Positions 62,417 to 64,000 of a stretch of DNA of 64,000 nt are shown one piece after another. The translations under genes were made by a program, and so were the position numbers. The notes under the pieces are model-generated. The model was not told the DNA's origin and made no database searches. It was given only the letters and a program-made list of their open reading frames with translations. Numbering within the stretch: position 1 is the first letter of the stretch; each line of letters opens with the position of its first letter. The DNA comes from Anaerolineales bacterium (GTDB lineage Bacteria; Chloroflexota; Anaerolineae; 4572-78; J111), in contig JABTUW010000001.1 of assembly GCA_015075185.1 (NCBI GenBank), positions 1,054,001-1,118,000 on the forward strand, in the 5' to 3' direction.

Positions 62417-64000
62417 TTACGGGACAGTTTGATTAACCGGCAGGGCGCGGATTTCATATCTGGACTGGAAGTAGGGATGCTCCTGATAAAACAGCCGCGC
62501 CGGGCGGGGTAATCGCTTGGTTTCAATGTCTCGCTTCAACAGCGGCACCAGCGTTTGGAAATTGATCCAGGCCCGGATGCGAATGCCCAACTCGGTGTTA
62601 TGAATCGCATCGTCGTACAAATCGGGGTGTTTGGGCATCTGCCCGGCCACATCAATCAGGCTGACCCGGTTTTCGGCGGCCCACAACCGGAAAACCCGGT
62701 TCTGCAAATCGGCCATACGCCGCATGTTGGCGTAGCTGATCGGCCAGTAAATCCGGTTAAGATAGCCGTAAAGCGCCCGGTGACGGGCCGGATCGAGCAC
62801 CAGGCCATCGTACACGAACCAGTCAAAGGTGGCCAGCACAAATTTAACGTTCTGGGCCTCCAGGTCGTGTTTAATTTTATTCAGGTCGGCCAGGATAGCT
62901 TTAAGAGCCAGGGCTCTGCCCAAGTGCGCCCGGTCCGGTTTAAACTCATTCAACCCATCGGGTAGAAAAAAGGTCTGCTCCGGTTTGGCCGGCTCTGAGC
63001 CGGTGATGGAAAACTGCTCAACCAGGGAACGAGCGCGCACCGCCAGGGCAGAATACTCGCTCAACTGGTCCAGCCAAGTTTTATCGTTTGAGTCCACATT
63101 GGCAAAGTTGGGAGCTACGCCGGCGGGCGGCTGGCCAAAGGTGACGTCGGCGGGGTAGCTGACCATGCTGCGCGGGTCAAACTGGTTGGAGCCTTCATAA
63201 TATACCACGTAGTCAACATCCAGCGGCAGCACTTCGTAGCGGACCACGGCGGCAATATCACGCGAGCCAATCCCCTCCCGCCCGGCATTAATCACCTCAA
63301 AACGCACGTTATAGCCTGACTCCCGCGCCCACAGGTTGAGCCAATGCTGCAACAGTTCGGGGTAGGAAAAGGGCAGCGAGTGACCGTCCACCGTAGTCGA
63401 AGCGCCGACACAGGCAATGCGGATAGTCCGGGCCGGTTTTTCAAGGCTAAGGGCGGGGCCGCGCCAGCCGAACTGGTTGGTCGTCAGGCCGGTCGGCAGC
63501 GTAACATTGGCGGGGTAACGGTAGCGCGGATAGGCGGTTCGCCACGACGGGTCGTAGCTGTAGACCTCCGGCGGGACAGCCCGGAAAATGCCCGAGTTAA
63601 GAAAGTAACCATCCGATAAGTATTTATTCCACAGGTAGTTAGCGCGATAGCCGTACTGCTCCGCCCTGGCCGCATGTTCCGGTCGAACGGCAAAGGGGGT
63701 CAACCTTTCCGGCGAGGTGTAAATCCACTCCGGCTTGAGGTACGGCGTAAACTTGAAATCGTTGACAAAATCATCCAGGCTGTAGACAGCCAGGGTGTCG
63801 AGGGCAGACGGGGTTGGAACCGGCTGGGTCGCCTCGGTCAGCAGTTCTTCAGCTTGAGTTCCAGCAGGAATGCACAGTTTCCAGCCGACTTCGATCAAAT
63901 CGGGGTTGGTAACTTCGGCAAAGCTGGCGTCGGCGGCATGCTGCTGGTTGGTAGCGCTGACAATGGCCGGATAGGCCAGCAGGTCGCCCAGTAACTTGTC
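62417..64000 (-). CDS. SGNH-hydrolase-like protein, 5' end outside the window
   Basis: The frame is open from the window edge, so at least 527 residues are encoded and the true start is missing. The visible N-terminus has VTNPDLIEVGWKLCIP, a LysM-like or linker motif, then an unknown region; the SGNH part starts about GLTTNQFGWRG, with RIACVGASTTVDG (block I, GxS rather than GDS), INAGREGIGS (block II), VVYYEGSNQF (block III, GxN) and a late DDAIHN (D..H pair). Proteins of this type act on exported glycans or esters. A TTG at 63898 is not the start. Confidence 0.72.
   Translation of the reverse strand, partial: DKLLGDLLAYPAIVSATNQQHAADASFAEVTNPDLIEVGWKLCIPAGTQAEELLTEATQPVPTPSALDTLAVYSLDDFVNDFKFTPYLKPEWIYTSPERLTPFAVRPEHAARAEQYGYRANYLWNKYLSDGYFLNSGIFRAVPPEVYSYDPSWRTAYPRYRYPANVTLPTGLTTNQFGWRGPALSLEKPARTIRIACVGASTTVDGHSLPFSYPELLQHWLNLWARESGYNVRFEVINAGREGIGSRDIAAVVRYEVLPLDVDYVVYYEGSNQFDPRSMVSYPADVTFGQPPAGVAPNFANVDSNDKTWLDQLSEYSALAVRARSLVEQFSITGSEPAKPEQTFFLPDGLNEFKPDRAHLGRALALKAILADLNKIKHDLEAQNVKFVLATFDWFVYDGLVLDPARHRALYGYLNRIYWPISYANMRRMADLQNRVFRLWAAENRVSLIDVAGQMPKHPDLYDDAIHNTELGIRIRAWINFQTLVPLLKRDIETKRLPRPARLFYQEHPYFQSRYEIRALPVNQTVP

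Overview
The window reads as a chromosomal segment of a GC-rich bacterium, most likely a member of Chloroflexota (Anaerolineae-like). The basis is indirect: a secreted protein ending in TYLPVIFK, a tail I associate with that phylum; EF-P with Arg32 as in Thermus; Gram-positive-type capsule regulators (separate BY-kinase and PHP phosphatase); a stand-alone Rab-like GTPase; and many short palindromic repeats between, and sometimes inside, genes. No rRNA, tRNA, transposase, integrase or CRISPR array was seen.

Layout. 1-6000: an HU-like protein, a 22-bp x 8 tandem repeat, then an AT-richer defence island on the minus strand: a CD-NTase, an E2-only protein and a PD-(D/E)XK nuclease-SAVED effector, which together look like a short type II CBASS. 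Next is an MntA/HepT toxin-antitoxin locus whose HepT is internally deleted, bracketed by two copies of a 141-bp promoter block exactly 590 bp apart. 6000-16700: small-molecule enzymes (metallo-hydrolases, O-methyltransferase, arylamine N-acetyltransferase, alpha/beta hydrolase), membrane proteins, CspA and a secreted multidomain protein. 16900-21470: three signalling genes (GAF-GAF-kinase, GAF-kinase-receiver, lone receiver).

21700-33150: a carbohydrate-use cluster with DhaK, DhaL, an LsrB/RhaS-like binding lipoprotein, an RbsA-like double ATPase, two permeases, a 3-hydroxyisobutyrate-dehydrogenase-like enzyme and an FGGY kinase. A pentapeptide-repeat membrane protein and a mazEF pair separate the FGGY kinase from the rest and look inserted. 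The substrate is probably a short polyol, ketose or AI-2-like compound, but this is not decided by sequence. 33200-39800: peptidase, acetyltransferases, glutamate dehydrogenase and GatB. 39950-45770: exopolysaccharide genes on the minus strand (glycosyltransferase, two Wzz-like proteins, BY-kinase, CpsB phosphatase, sugar nucleotidylyltransferase).

45950-55340: an AlbA_2 regulator, L,D-transpeptidase, orphan ABC ATPase, MazG-like pyrophosphohydrolase, MFS transporter, a promoter-to-terminator structured RNA candidate (about 51238-51355), two small unknown proteins, an NfeD-type membrane protease and an OmpR-type regulator. 55450-64000: EF-P, a DnaQ-DinG fusion helicase, a Rab-like GTPase with a possible roadblock/longin-type partner and a cyclic-nucleotide-binding protein, a TPR membrane protein and an SGNH-like protein cut by the window end.

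The strongest points for a second look are the short CBASS island, the GTPase module, the candidate small RNA, and a 33-bp palindromic element present three times, once in frame inside an enzyme gene.
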